A stretch of DNA of 64,000 nt from Thermococcus sp. CX2 (GCF_012027555.1 NZ_SNUQ01000005.1:1-64000); one strand, 5' to 3'; counted from the stretch's first letter, positions 18,875-26,788 are shown. Notes: generated by a model not told the origin, from the letters alone. Numbers and translations: made by a program.

Positions 18875-19399
18875 ATGGAGATAACCGACAAAGAGGTTTT
18901 TGAGATTGCCATAAGCTCTGAGATTAGGGCCAAGGAAGCCTACGAAAAACTCGCTTCTGTAATTAAAAGCGACATTATAAGAGACGAAATTCTCTTCCTG
19001 GCGAAGGAGGAAGACAAACACCGCGAGATAATCGAGAAAATGGCCGAGAAGTTCGAGGGCGAGAGGACTGAGCCGAAGAAGATAGAGATCGATGTTATGG
19101 CCGAGTTCAAGGTCATAGCCGAGAAGATGGCCGAAGTCATCAAGAAGCCCGATGCCAACATCGATGAGATTTACGAGATAGCTATGCAGGCTGAACTCGT
19201 CAGCGAGAAGCTCTACAAGGAGCTCGCAGGCTACGCTGCCACCGAGAAGACCAGGCTCATCCTCGAGATGCTCGCAGATATGGAGAGGAACCACTACAAC
19301 ATCCTCAGGAAGCAGTACGACTACATAATGCGCTATCCTGAGCTCTACAAGGAGGAGTTCTACGACCAGCTCATGAAGGACATCAACTTCAACTTCTGA
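18875..19399 (+). CDS. Ferritin-like diiron protein (rubrerythrin-related, no rubredoxin domain)
   Basis: 174 residues, almost wholly helical, arranged as two ferritin-like repeats. Helix pairs carry the iron ligands: Glu in ISSEIRAKEAYEKLA, EEDKHREI (ExxH), Glu in AMQAELVSEKLYKELA, and DMERNHYNIL (ExxH). Six carboxylates and two histidines are thus present. It ends YDYIMRYPELYKEEFYD, as in other Thermococcales paralogues in this window. Peroxide reduction or iron handling is likely. The ATG follows GGTGATT by six bases. Confidence 0.8.
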   Translation: MEITDKEVFEIAISSEIRAKEAYEKLASVIKSDIIRDEILFLAKEEDKHREIIEKMAEKFEGERTEPKKIEIDVMAEFKVIAEKMAEVIKKPDANIDEIYEIAMQAELVSEKLYKELAGYAATEKTRLILEMLADMERNHYNILRKQYDYIMRYPELYKEEFYDQLMKDINFNF

Positions 19400-19685
19400 G
19401 CCCCGTTCACGTCACTCCATATAGCATAAGCCCAGGATACTGTAGATACTATACTTTACCTAAATTCTTAGCTTTTTTGATCTTATTAAAAATGCTCCAC
19501 CCAGCATGGGCATGCAAAGCAAAGGTAGACAAGGCCGAAATTTTATTAACGAATTATCCTTTTTATGTAACACTATGTGCCAAATATATGGGCATATTTT
19601 TAGCAATGTCCTGCAATTTGGGCACAAACTGTGTATAACTGTGATACTGGGGAAAAAGTTTATATATGTAGAAAAACTGATTATT
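19400..19685. other. Intergenic region upstream of the DOMON lipoprotein, with an imperfect inverted repeat
   Basis: No gene seen. An imperfect inverted repeat, GTGCCAAAT at 19577-19585 and ATTTGGGCAC at 19616-19625, encloses 30 bases. The promoter TATA (TTTATATATG, about 19659-19668) of the next gene follows. Confidence 0.4.
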
Positions 19686-19699
19686 TTAGGTGAACCTAA
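19686..19699 (+). promoter_or_regulatory. DtxR-like palindrome TTAGGT-GA-ACCTAA over the ribosome binding site of the DOMON gene
   Basis: A perfect 6-bp-arm palindrome, 20-25 bases downstream of the TATA box and ending at the ATG. It resembles metal-dependent DtxR/MntR-family operators (TTAGG...CCTAA). Occupancy would block initiation or early elongation, giving repression under metal-replete conditions. Part of the match is shared with the GGTGA ribosome binding site, so chance contributes. Confidence 0.45.
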
Positions 19700-20310
19700 T
19701 GAAGAGAACTTTGTTGGGTTTGATTTTTGTTTTTGTGGTTTTTCTGAGCGGATGCATAGGCGGTGAGAGTACTTCAACAACATCTTCCTCAGTTTCTACG
19801 GCGACAACTCTAAGTGAGTGGAAAGCAGACGGCGTTATCGGGGAAAACGAATACTCCCATAAGCTCTCACTTGCCGATGGCAAGTTTGTTGTACACTGGA
19901 GGAACGATGGGGAGTACCTCTACGTGGCCCTCAAGGGGCAGACGACGGGTTGGGTGGCAATAGGGTTTGAGCCGAGCGTTGCAATGAAGGATGCCGACAT
20001 GATCTTCGGCTGGGTGCAGGATGGTCAGATCGTGGTCATAGACGCGTACTCGACGGGGACCTATGGGCCTCACCCTCCTGATGGGGAGCTGGGCGGAACG
20101 AACGATATTCTGGCCTTCGCTGGAAAAGAGGAGAACGGCTACACCGTTATAGAGTTCAAGAGAAAGCTTGATACGGGCGATCAGTATGACAATGCCTTCA
20201 AGCCGGGGCAGAAGATAAACTTTATTTTTGCGATGGCGGACAGCGACAGCTTTACCCAAAAGCACAACATAGCCAGGGGAAATGGTGAACTCACGCTGGA
20301 TGAGATCTGA
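19699..20310 (+). CDS. DOMON-domain lipoprotein, putative extracytoplasmic heme/redox protein
   Basis: 203 residues. A lipoprotein signal peptide has lipobox LSGC with Cys19, then a Ser/Thr-rich linker. Residues about 45-200 form a DOMON-type beta-sandwich (EWKADGVIGENEYSHK, HWRNDGEYLYVALKG, WVAIGFEPS, MKDADMIFGWVQDG, DAYSTGTYGPHPPD, EFKRKLDTGD). DOMON domains bind heme b or sugars and commonly pair with b561 membrane subunits, and the next gene fits that role. The ATG at 19699 is chosen because the GTG three codons upstream is part of GGTGA. Confidence 0.82.
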   Translation: MKRTLLGLIFVFVVFLSGCIGGESTSTTSSSVSTATTLSEWKADGVIGENEYSHKLSLADGKFVVHWRNDGEYLYVALKGQTTGWVAIGFEPSVAMKDADMIFGWVQDGQIVVIDAYSTGTYGPHPPDGELGGTNDILAFAGKEENGYTVIEFKRKLDTGDQYDNAFKPGQKINFIFAMADSDSFTQKHNIARGNGELTLDEI

Positions 20311-20341
20311 TAATGACTATACCTCCAAGATGGTGATTCCA

Positions 20342-20692
20342 ATGGAGCCATTCCAGATACATGCCATAATCCAGATTTCAGCACTGCTGAGCGCTCTCAT
20401 TGGAATACGCTACGCAAAAAGCCACAACCTAAAGATGCACCATACCTTCATCTACACTACCGTTATCCTGCTAACCATCGGCATCGGCTACATGCTCTAC
20501 ACAACCAGAGCCCTCTCTCCACACGGAGCGCTCGGACTCTTCGTTTACCTCTACCTCCTCCTCACGGCCTTAAGCGGCAGGGCTTTTTTGGCAAGAAAAA
20601 TTACAAGGAATCGGCACAAGCGTTTGGCCATGATTGCGGTGCTTCTATTAACCCTCCAAATCCTACTGGCAGTTTACAGCTTCCTTCTCTGA
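20342..20692 (+). CDS. Four-helix membrane protein, cytochrome b561-like
   Basis: 116 residues with four predicted membrane helices (about 8-24, 36-53, 60-78, 95-115). Histidines at helix ends (His7, His33/34, His61, His92) are spaced as expected for the four axial heme ligands of a minimal b561-type core. It follows the DOMON lipoprotein after 31 bases, so a membrane heme shuttle reducing an external DOMON protein is plausible. The ATG at 20342 (MEPFQIHAII) follows GGTGATT. Family assignment is inferred, not certain. Confidence 0.65.
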   Translation: MEPFQIHAIIQISALLSALIGIRYAKSHNLKMHHTFIYTTVILLTIGIGYMLYTTRALSPHGALGLFVYLYLLLTALSGRAFLARKITRNRHKRLAMIAVLLLTLQILLAVYSFLL

Positions 20693-21216
20693 CCTTTATA
20701 TTTCAGCACCACGAACTCCTTGTAGTCCATCACCTTTTCGAAGCCCTTCCTGAGGTAGTAGGAGTAAGCTTCTAGGTTGGGGAAGGTTATCACATAGGCG
20801 TCTTTTCCAAGCTCTCCTAGGCGGTTTATTGCAAATTCCAGCAGCCTTGAACCGTAGCCCTTACCTTTGTAGGTAGGATCAACCATGAAGAACTCTATGA
20901 GGCCCGTTCTCTCGCTCTTAATCTCCTCTGGTACCCACCAGACGTCTTTGCCCTCCAGGTTGTAGACGAGGGCGACCGTTCCAATTACTCTCCCATCTTT
21001 CCTTCCGACGTAGAGCTCGTCGAACTCTTCTCCCAGCCGAAACTCGAGGAATGGCTCGTAGACTTTTTTGAAGCCCTCGAAATCGTCAATACTCGGCTTG
21101 TTTTCGACCCATTCAAGGGCTGGATAGGCCCCTCCGGTAGACTGATACACACTGAAAACAAAGCTCATCAGTTCGTCTTTAATTGATAGGGGATTTTCTA
21201 CTCTGACAATCTCCAT
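20674..21216 (-). CDS. GNAT-family N-acetyltransferase
   Basis: 180 residues. The acetyl-CoA binding motif A is FFMVDPTYKGKGYGSRLLEFAINRL, followed by the motif B-like PNLEAYSYYLRKGFEKV. The substrate is not predictable. Its 3' end overlaps the membrane protein gene on the opposite strand by 19 bases. The ATG at 21216 follows GGGGAT. Confidence 0.82.
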   Translation of the reverse strand: MEIVRVENPLSIKDELMSFVFSVYQSTGGAYPALEWVENKPSIDDFEGFKKVYEPFLEFRLGEEFDELYVGRKDGRVIGTVALVYNLEGKDVWWVPEEIKSERTGLIEFFMVDPTYKGKGYGSRLLEFAINRLGELGKDAYVITFPNLEAYSYYLRKGFEKVMDYKEFVVLKYKGQRRKL

Positions 21217-21271
21217 TTTTATCCCCAAAAGAGTTAATAGCTCTGGGCTCTAAATATTTATTGGTGGTAGC

Positions 21272-21748
21272 ATGGACGAGCTTGAGGCACTTGCTCTTGC
21301 CCTTGAAGTTGAGAAGGTCGAGCTGGAGTTCTACCTTGAAATGGCGAGAAATGCAAAAGAGGAGCGAGCAAGGAAGATGTTCCTGTTTCTGGCTGGAGAA
21401 GAAGCCGGACACTGGGATATATTTGAAGAAAAATTCGCTGAAAAGCTCGTAGAAAAATGCAAGCTTCCGGCGGTTGATAAAGATACTTTAGAAAAGCTGA
21501 CGCCGAAGTATGAAGGCGAGCTCAGTGAGGTCAAAGCCGTTGAGATTGGTATGGAGCAGGAAAAGCTCACATGGGAGTTTTACGAGAAGGCCGCTGAGGA
21601 AGCCAAGGACGAGAACGTGAGGAGGATCTTCCGTGAGCTGGCTAAGGTTGAGAAAGCTCATTACGAGCTTTTAAAGGCCCAGTATGATGCCGTCATGAAG
21701 ACCGGGATATGGATGGATTATCAGGACTTCAGCCTAGAGGTGGATTAG
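21272..21748 (+). CDS. Ferritin-like diiron protein (rubrerythrin-related)
   Basis: 158 residues with two helix-pair repeats carrying ligands: Glu in VEKVELEFYLEMA, GEEAGHWDIF (ExxxH form), Glu in GMEQEKLTWEFYEKA, and VEKAHYELL (ExxH). The C-terminus KAQYDAVMKTGIWMDYQDF matches the paralogue at 18875. It is divergent from the GNAT gene. The ATG follows GGTGGT. Likely a peroxidase or iron-binding member of the same oxidative-stress set. Confidence 0.78.
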   Translation: MDELEALALALEVEKVELEFYLEMARNAKEERARKMFLFLAGEEAGHWDIFEEKFAEKLVEKCKLPAVDKDTLEKLTPKYEGELSEVKAVEIGMEQEKLTWEFYEKAAEEAKDENVRRIFRELAKVEKAHYELLKAQYDAVMKTGIWMDYQDFSLEVD

Positions 21749-21965
21749 TCGAGAAGAACATTAACAGCTTTGTACTTCTTCCTGTCTTGGGCAAGATCAA
21801 CTGATATGTTGAACATGAAGCATGGTTCGAGAAGCTTTTAATCGGAAATAAAGCGGGCATTTCAGAAAGGAAACCCGGAGAAGGCCCATACGTTTCGGAG
21901 TTTTTGAAATGAGGTTTTAGAAAACGTTATCAAGATATAGATCAAAACATAGTTTGGTGATGTGA

Positions 21966-22265
21966 ATGTTGGGAATGAACCCGATTTCCATAAACAAAGA
22001 GAAACTGTCCAAAAGGGAAATCGCCCAGGCCCTTCGATGGGCCATAATGGCCGAGCTCGATGCCATCAACTTCTACGAGCAGTTCGCGGAGCTTATTGAT
22101 GACGAGGCTGTAAAGCACACCTTCTTGGATGTGGCCAACGAGGAGAAGGAGCACGTGGGTGAGTTTTTAGCTCTACTCCTCAAGCTCGACCCTGAGCTGG
22201 GCAAGTATATGAAGAGGGGCTTTGAGGAAGTCGAGGAGGAGACTGGCATAAAGGTCGAGCTCTGA
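21966..22265 (+). CDS. Stand-alone encapsulated-ferritin-like (EncFtn) protein
   Basis: 99 residues. The sequence INKEKLSKREIAQALRWAIM, AELDAINFYEQ, NEEKEHVGEFLALLLKLDPE and GFEEVEEETGI closely follows the ferritin-like N-terminal domain of the Pyrococcus encapsulin-ferritin fusion. Glu in AELDAINFYEQ and the ExxH of NEEKEHVGE are the diiron ligands. The encapsulin shell part is absent and no shell gene is seen in the window. It is either a free two-helix ferritin that dimerises or the remnant of a fusion. The ATG follows GGTGATGTGA. Confidence 0.8.
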   Translation: MLGMNPISINKEKLSKREIAQALRWAIMAELDAINFYEQFAELIDDEAVKHTFLDVANEEKEHVGEFLALLLKLDPELGKYMKRGFEEVEEETGIKVEL

Positions 22266-22335
22266 CCTTTCCTTTTATTGCCCCTGTCAGGGCGCTAGCT
22301 GTCTGGTGTGGGTAGGTGTACACGGAACGTTAAAC

Positions 22336-22860
22336 TCAAGGCCCGACGTTCATCATCTGGGAATACATTGTCCAGTCTAGGAGGAGTTCGTATTCGGCTT
22401 TGAGCGTGTAGTAGTGGCCTCTTTCCATGTTGGAGAGATAGCGCATCAGCCTTTTCTTCTCTTCAGTGTCCACCATGTCCTCAAGCCTGCCGTAGAACTC
22501 CGCGGCTATCTCCTCGGCCTTCATGGCCCAGCGTACAAGATCTATGATGTCCTCGACCTTATGAAGCTCCCGGGCAACGGGCTTAAGCTCAGGACCTATG
22601 TGTTCCTTCGGGAAGACCACCTCTTCGCCCGGGAACATGTTGGCGTAGAGTTCTCTCAAAAACTTCTCGTGTTTCTCCTCCTCTCTCGCGAGCCACTTCA
22701 CCTTCTCCTCAAGAGCCTCCATATCCATGTTTTCTGCCAGGCTCTTGTAGAACTTCTTCGCTCCAATCTCGGCCTTGATGGCCATTCCGAGGAGCTCCTG
22801 AAGCGAGAACTCCCCGGCCTTTTCGAGGGGAAGCCCCTCATCAAGTTCAGGTGGAACCAC
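22336..22860 (-). CDS. Ferritin-like diiron protein in an operon with two DUF59 proteins
   Basis: 174 residues. Ligands are in AIKAEIGAKKFYKSL, REEEKHEKFL, AMKAEEIAAEFYGRLE and NMERGHYYTL, i.e. two ExxH motifs plus four Glu. The end YELLLDWTMYSQMMNVGP differs from the paralogues. GTG start at 22860, three bases after the stop of the DUF59 gene upstream. Co-expression with MIP18-like proteins suggests a role around iron supply or protection of Fe-S assembly. Confidence 0.78.
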   Translation of the reverse strand: MVPPELDEGLPLEKAGEFSLQELLGMAIKAEIGAKKFYKSLAENMDMEALEEKVKWLAREEEKHEKFLRELYANMFPGEEVVFPKEHIGPELKPVARELHKVEDIIDLVRWAMKAEEIAAEFYGRLEDMVDTEEKKRLMRYLSNMERGHYYTLKAEYELLLDWTMYSQMMNVGP

Positions 22861-22863
22861 AAA

Positions 22864-23214
22864 TCATCCCTCCGCAAGCAACAGTCCAAGTTCGTTATAG
22901 ACCTTTATTTTATTAAAGCCTTCCTCCTTGAGAATTTGAAGGATCTCGTTCAGAATCTTGTTCTGTACGTTTATCGCCAGCATCTGGCAGGCGTGACATT
23001 CTGGAGTGGAGCGGGCCATGAGGAGGAAAACGTCAACCCTATCTCCTTCAACCGTCAGGCCGTAGACCAGTCCCTCATCCACGATGTTAACGTCAGTTTC
23101 CGGATCCTTAACTTTCTTCAGAATCTCGACTACCCTTTGAACCTCTGGAGGCAGATCCTTACGCGGTCCTGATTTTGGTCTTTTCCCCGACCTCAGGAGA
23201 TCAAAGAGCCCCAT
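22864..23214 (-). CDS. MIP18/PaaD (DUF59) family protein, putative Fe-S cluster assembly factor
   Basis: 116 residues. The DUF59 core is VVEILKKVKDPETDVNIVDEGLVYGLTVEGDRVDVFLLM, including the conserved DPE(T)-xxNIVDxGLV. It then has CHACQMLA with a CxxC where the family's reactive cysteine lies. DUF59 proteins help deliver or repair Fe-S clusters. It is the middle gene of a three-gene operon (three-base gaps on both sides). Confidence 0.78.
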   Translation of the reverse strand: MGLFDLLRSGKRPKSGPRKDLPPEVQRVVEILKKVKDPETDVNIVDEGLVYGLTVEGDRVDVFLLMARSTPECHACQMLAINVQNKILNEILQILKEEGFNKIKVYNELGLLLAEG

Positions 23215-23217
23215 AGC

Positions 23218-23577
23218 TCAGACCTTCTCCGAGCTCAAATCTTCGATCGTATAGCCTTTCTTGTTCTCAAAAACTCCGACAGGGTTGTTCCTGAGGTCGT
23301 AGACATAGACGTTGTCGAACTTGACGAGGGCAAAGCGCTCGATGATGTCACCGATTATCTTGGAGTATGCTATCGCCGACTGGCCGGTTATGTTGTACTC
23401 GGCGTGGCTCTCGAAGTTGAGCCAGATTTTCAGGGTGTCCTCCCCGACCTCTAGGCCGGCTATGACACCTGAATCGAGGATGTCTCCCCCCGTGATCGGG
23501 TCAGTTATCTTCCTCAGCTCGTCGAGAACGGCCTTATAGTGCTCCGGCCACTCTCGATTGGGCATGTAAACCTTCAT
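23218..23577 (-). CDS. DUF59-like protein, divergent
   Basis: 119 residues. Core LRKITDPITGGDILDSGVIAG then GEDTLKIWLNF follows the DUF59 pattern, but DPE is replaced by DPI and no cysteine is present, so it may be a structural paralogue. First gene of the operon; ATG at 23577 with GGTGGAG upstream (a GTG three codons earlier is part of that site). Confidence 0.65.
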   Translation of the reverse strand: MKVYMPNREWPEHYKAVLDELRKITDPITGGDILDSGVIAGLEVGEDTLKIWLNFESHAEYNITGQSAIAYSKIIGDIIERFALVKFDNVYVYDLRNNPVGVFENKKGYTIEDLSSEKV

Positions 23578-23626
23578 CTTCTCCACCGGTCATGAAATCA
23601 GTATGTCAGGTTAAAAGCCTTCCTGG

Positions 23627-23761
23627 TCAGGTCTGTCCAGTATTCCAACGGTCGGTATTACTGATGTCGCTCCTCTCGAGGTTTCTGAAGGTGAGCCACG
23701 TGAGGGCAATTCCAAGAAGAGTAATCGCCCCGCCGATTCTCATCACTAGCTGATCTAACAT
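23627..23761 (-). CDS. Possible 44-residue single-pass membrane protein
   Basis: An ATG-initiated ORF with one hydrophobic helix (about 7-24, MRIGGAITLLGIALTWLTF) followed by a charged tail (RNLERSDISN). It fills most of the 299-base gap between the DUF59 operon and superoxide reductase. Upstream is AT-rich sequence and a weak TTGGGAAG ribosome binding site. It may be the distal gene of the rubrerythrin-rubredoxin-SOR unit or stand alone. No family recognised. Confidence 0.4.
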   Translation of the reverse strand: MLDQLVMRIGGAITLLGIALTWLTFRNLERSDISNTDRWNTGQT

Positions 23762-23876
23762 CTTCCCAACGCCTTACGTGTTTTTACTTTTACACTTTCT
23801 CAGTGGAAGTAGATAAAGCTTTCGAGAAGAGCTACAATGGAAAAAAGAGAAAGGATGGGGGCTGGGGCCTGAGCTT

Positions 23877-24224
23877 TCACTCAAGCGCGACCTCGTTTTC
23901 CCAGAGGCCGTGGATGTTGCAGTAGCTCAGGGCGTAGAGTTTGCCCTTCTTCTGGGTCCTGAGGAAGAAGATAGCCTTCGGCTCGGTGAGCGGGTCGCTG
24001 TGGTTGGTGAAGGCAACCCTGCCGACGAGAATCGGGAAGTTGCCATCCTCGGGGTGGAAGTAAAGCTCGATCCAGGCGATGTGGTGCTCGGGAGTGTTCG
24101 GGTGCGGGATTTCTTTGCCGACGCTGACCTCAACCTTGATGAGGTCGCCGTCCTTCTCGTACTCTATAACGGGCACGTGCTTTTCTCCCTTCCAGTCTCC
24201 ACTCTTTATGGTTCCGCTCAGCAT
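23877..24224 (-). CDS. sorA: Superoxide reductase (neelaredoxin type)
   Basis: 115 residues, class II SOR without a desulforedoxin domain. The mononuclear iron ligands are at the expected places: Glu14 and His16 (GDWKGEKH), His41, His47 (HPNTPEHH), and Cys and His in SYCNIHGLW near the C-terminus. It reduces superoxide to peroxide with electrons from rubredoxin, whose gene is directly upstream. The ATG at 24224 follows GAGGTGG. Confidence 0.96.
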   Translation of the reverse strand: MLSGTIKSGDWKGEKHVPVIEYEKDGDLIKVEVSVGKEIPHPNTPEHHIAWIELYFHPEDGNFPILVGRVAFTNHSDPLTEPKAIFFLRTQKKGKLYALSYCNIHGLWENEVALE

Positions 24225-24234
24225 CTCTACCACC

Positions 24235-24396
24235 TCACTCTATCTTTTCAAACATGTCCTTGGGGGCGCCGCAGAGCGGGCAGACCCAGTCTTCGGGAAG
24301 GTCTTCAAACTTGGTTCCCGGCTCGATTCCGGTGTCCAGGTCGCCTTCATCCTCATCGTAGATGTATCCACAAACTATGCATTTCCACTTTGCCAT
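24235..24396 (-). CDS. rub: Rubredoxin
   Basis: 53 residues: [29 protein letters not shown] and [12 protein letters not shown] give the two CxxC iron-sulfur tetrahedral sites and the usual aromatic core. It carries electrons from NAD(P)H:rubredoxin oxidoreductase (gene at 25083) to superoxide reductase and rubrerythrin. The stop lies 10 bases before the sorA ATG. The ATG at 24396 follows GAGGTAATAGG. Confidence 0.95.
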   Translation of the reverse strand: MAKWKCIVCGYIYDEDEGDLDTGIEPGTKFEDLPEDWVCPLCGAPKDMFEKIE

Positions 24397-24429
24397 TCCT
24401 ATTACCTCACTCTAATGTTATTAGTCGGG

Positions 24430-24453
24430 CCTTATAAGGTTTGCGTTTCAAAC
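24430..24453 (-). promoter_or_regulatory. Promoter of rubredoxin-sorA with a GTTTGAAAC (GTTn3AAC) site
   Basis: On the minus strand GTTTGAAAC (24445-24453) precedes the TATA-like CCTTATAAGG (24430-24439). GTTn3AAC is the half-site of the Thermococcales redox regulator SurR. A single half-site can occur by chance. Confidence 0.45.
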
Positions 24454-24478
24454 TTGTTCATTAAGAAAAACAAAGAAA

Positions 24479-24994
24479 TCACTCGAAGATCACAAACTTA
24501 TCCCCAGGAACACCGCACACCGGGCACTTCTCGGGGATTTCATCGACGACGGTGTAGCCGCAAACGGGACAGATGTAAACCTTCTTTATCTCTATGTCCT
24601 CGCCTTTTTCGACCTTCTCTTTTGCCTTCGCGTAGAACTCAGCATGTATCTTCTCTGCCTCGAGGGCGTAGTGGGTTGTTCTGACGGCATCCTTCTCGCC
24701 CTGGAACTCGGCCGCGTTCTTGAAGACAGGGTACATCTCCTCGACCTCGTGGGTCTCCCCGTTTATGGCCTCCTGCAGGTTCTCGGGAGTCTTGCCCAGC
24801 TTCCCGAGGGCTATGAAGTGGTTCTTGGCATGGACAAACTCGGCATAGGCTATCGCTCTGAAGATCTTGGCTATGTTAGGATAGCCCTCCTTCTCCGCCT
24901 GCTCGGCGAAGATAAGGTACTTCATGTGGGCCATGCTTTCGCCAGCGAAGGCCTCCTCCAGAAACTTCCTAGTCATTTTCCTTTCCACAACCAT
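24479..24994 (-). CDS. rbr: Rubrerythrin
   Basis: 171 residues. The N-terminal four-helix diiron domain has ESMAHMKYLIFAEQAEKEG, EFVHAKNH and ALEAEKIHAEFY ligands. The C-terminal rubredoxin domain has ICPVCGYTVVDEIPEKCPVCG, with two CxxC. It is the NADH peroxidase end of the rubredoxin electron chain, close to the characterised Pyrococcus rubrerythrin. The ATG at 24994 follows GGTGATAGT. Separate promoter from rubredoxin-sorA (84 bases between). Confidence 0.95.
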   Translation of the reverse strand: MVVERKMTRKFLEEAFAGESMAHMKYLIFAEQAEKEGYPNIAKIFRAIAYAEFVHAKNHFIALGKLGKTPENLQEAINGETHEVEEMYPVFKNAAEFQGEKDAVRTTHYALEAEKIHAEFYAKAKEKVEKGEDIEIKKVYICPVCGYTVVDEIPEKCPVCGVPGDKFVIFE

Positions 24995-25036
24995 ACTATC
25001 ACCAACAGGAGTTCTGCATTAATAGTTGGGCGGTGA

Positions 25037-25047
25037 GGTATATAACG
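25037..25047 (-). promoter_or_regulatory. TATA box of rubrerythrin
   Basis: Minus-strand CGTTATATACC, 43 bases upstream of the rubrerythrin ATG. Confidence 0.5.
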
Positions 25048-25082
25048 ATTTTCCAAACCCTGAGTTTGTACACTTTATCATT

Positions 25083-26168
25083 TCAGTCAATAGGCAGCCC
25101 TTCTTTGATTGCTTTTTCAACCTCCATGGCTCTCCTTACGTCTCCGAGCACAACTGCCCCAATGGGCTTTTCATCTTTGTAGAAAACTTTCGTTTTTTCA
25201 TCAAGCCACCTGCCTTCTCCCCTTGTTCTTCCAATCAATGCAACGTTTAAGTCGGCGAACTTAAAGAGCGCCGAGCAGAAGGAGAAGTCGTGGCTGTTAT
25301 CCTGCCCCCTGAGCAGGTTTGTGAGGATCTTTGCATGCTCCACGGCGGCTTTGGCAGTCCCGCATATCGTCCCGCTGTACTCGGCGCAGTCGCCTATTGC
25401 ATAGACGTCCTTCGCGGAGGTTCTGAACCCTGCATCTATGAATATTCCACGCCCGGCGTGGATTCCGCTCCTCAAAGCCAGCTCTTTGTTGGGAACTACC
25501 CCGAAGGCGCAGACCTTAAGCCTCCCAGAGATGTATCCCCTATCGGTCTCCACACCGTTCTCATCGGCCTTCAGGAGGTTGGCCTCGAGGTGGAACTCAA
25601 CTCCGACCTCCTCCAGCTTTTCCTGGAGCTTTTCGCTTAGCTCCTCGTCCAGCCTGAGGAAATTCTTGCTCCTATGAATGAGCTTGACAGAATAGCCAGC
25701 CTTGGCAACATTCCCGGCCAGCTCAAGCCCTATAAAGCCGCCGCCGATGACTGTGATTTCTCCCTCTTCCTCAAGCCTTTCCCTTATCATCTTGGCGTCG
25801 TCAAAGGTTCTTAGGGTCAGGACGTGCTCCCTCCCGGGTACGGAAGGCTCTCTTGCCCTCGCGCCAGTCGCAAGAACGAGGACGTCATAGGGAATCTCCC
25901 CTCTGCTCGTTACGAGAACCTTCCTCGCTCTGTCTATGACCTTGGCTTCAACGCCTAATCTGAGGTCTATTCCATTCCGCTCGTACCATTCGGCTGAATA
26001 CGGAAAAAGGGCCTTTTCATCCACGAATCCTGCTATGTAGTGGCTCAGCATCGGCTTTGAGTAGTAAGGGAGCTCTTCTTTGTCCACTATTGTTACTTCA
26101 AAGTCCCCCGAGAGTCTCTTGGCAAGCTCAACTCCTCCGGGCCCATCGCCGACTATTACAACCCTCAC
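25083..26168 (-). CDS. nror: NAD(P)H:rubredoxin oxidoreductase
   Basis: 361 residues, FAD-dependent pyridine nucleotide-disulfide oxidoreductase fold. N-terminal FAD GxGxxG ([17 protein letters not shown]), [29 protein letters not shown]-binding [19 protein letters not shown], and [13 protein letters not shown]. It is nearly collinear with Pyrococcus furiosus NROR. It feeds rubredoxin and through it SOR, rubrerythrin and the flavodiiron protein encoded nearby. It is the second gene of a pair, nine bases after the ferritin-like gene. Confidence 0.93.
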   Translation of the reverse strand: MRVVIVGDGPGGVELAKRLSGDFEVTIVDKEELPYYSKPMLSHYIAGFVDEKALFPYSAEWYERNGIDLRLGVEAKVIDRARKVLVTSRGEIPYDVLVLATGARAREPSVPGREHVLTLRTFDDAKMIRERLEEEGEITVIGGGFIGLELAGNVAKAGYSVKLIHRSKNFLRLDEELSEKLQEKLEEVGVEFHLEANLLKADENGVETDRGYISGRLKVCAFGVVPNKELALRSGIHAGRGIFIDAGFRTSAKDVYAIGDCAEYSGTICGTAKAAVEHAKILTNLLRGQDNSHDFSFCSALFKFADLNVALIGRTRGEGRWLDEKTKVFYKDEKPIGAVVLGDVRRAMEVEKAIKEGLPID

Positions 26169-26177
26169 GCTGTCACC

Positions 26178-26717
26178 TCACGACCGCGTGTGGGGCGCTA
26201 GGTAAAGTTCGAGCTGGGTGTTAAGGTGCTCGATGGGAGCGTTGACGTATTCTGGCTTGCCCTCCGTGACGTCCTCGAGATATTCAACGTGGGACTTTAT
26301 GGACGCGTAGTGGGATCTCTCCTGCGCCGCCAGAAATCCGAATATGGCCCCGTGCTCTGGGAGGAGTTTTTCCAGGTGCGTGTATAGCCTCTCTGAGGTT
26401 TTTTCACTGAGCAGGGCAACTCTCATAGCCTCTACGAGGTTGGCGACAGTGTCGACCCTGATCGAGTTTTCGGCGAAGGGTATCCCTTCGGGAACGGTGT
26501 AGTCGGTATCCCCAAAGAGCGTTTCGTGCAGCCTTAGAAGAGTCTCCTTGTGGGAGTTCTCAGCTTTAGCAAGGGTCTGGAAGAAGTCTCTGAGCAGCCC
26601 TCCTGTTCTGGAGGCGAGGCGCTCATAAAAAGCTTTGGCGTCATCTTCTGAGGCTATAGCGTAGCCGATTATCTCCCTCAGGGGGAGCTCAACAAGTTTA
26701 TCAAGAATTTCATCCAT
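26178..26717 (-). CDS. Ferritin-like diiron protein cotranscribed with NROR
   Basis: 179 residues. Two helix-pair repeats: AIASEDDAKAFYERLA with AENSHKETL, then ALLSEKTSERLYTHLE with AQERSHYASI. Compared with its paralogues, the first ExxH is ENSH and several Glu positions are replaced (SEDD, SEKT), so iron ligation may be altered. The ATG at 26717 follows GGTGAT; TATA-like GTTTAAATA lies upstream. Directly upstream of NROR, suggesting it is a redox partner. Confidence 0.72.
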   Translation of the reverse strand: MDEILDKLVELPLREIIGYAIASEDDAKAFYERLASRTGGLLRDFFQTLAKAENSHKETLLRLHETLFGDTDYTVPEGIPFAENSIRVDTVANLVEAMRVALLSEKTSERLYTHLEKLLPEHGAIFGFLAAQERSHYASIKSHVEYLEDVTEGKPEYVNAPIEHLNTQLELYLAPHTRS

Positions 26718-26788
26718 TGGTATCACCTAATGTAATATCTGTGTTTGAAGTATTTAAACCTACGCAGTGGGGTCAAATAATAAAAAGG

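Noticed and set aside
24445-24453. GTTTGAAAC as proof of SurR control of rubredoxin-sorA
   Set aside because: A single GTTn3AAC half-site is short and frequent; no paired site seen, so kept only as a note on the promoter.
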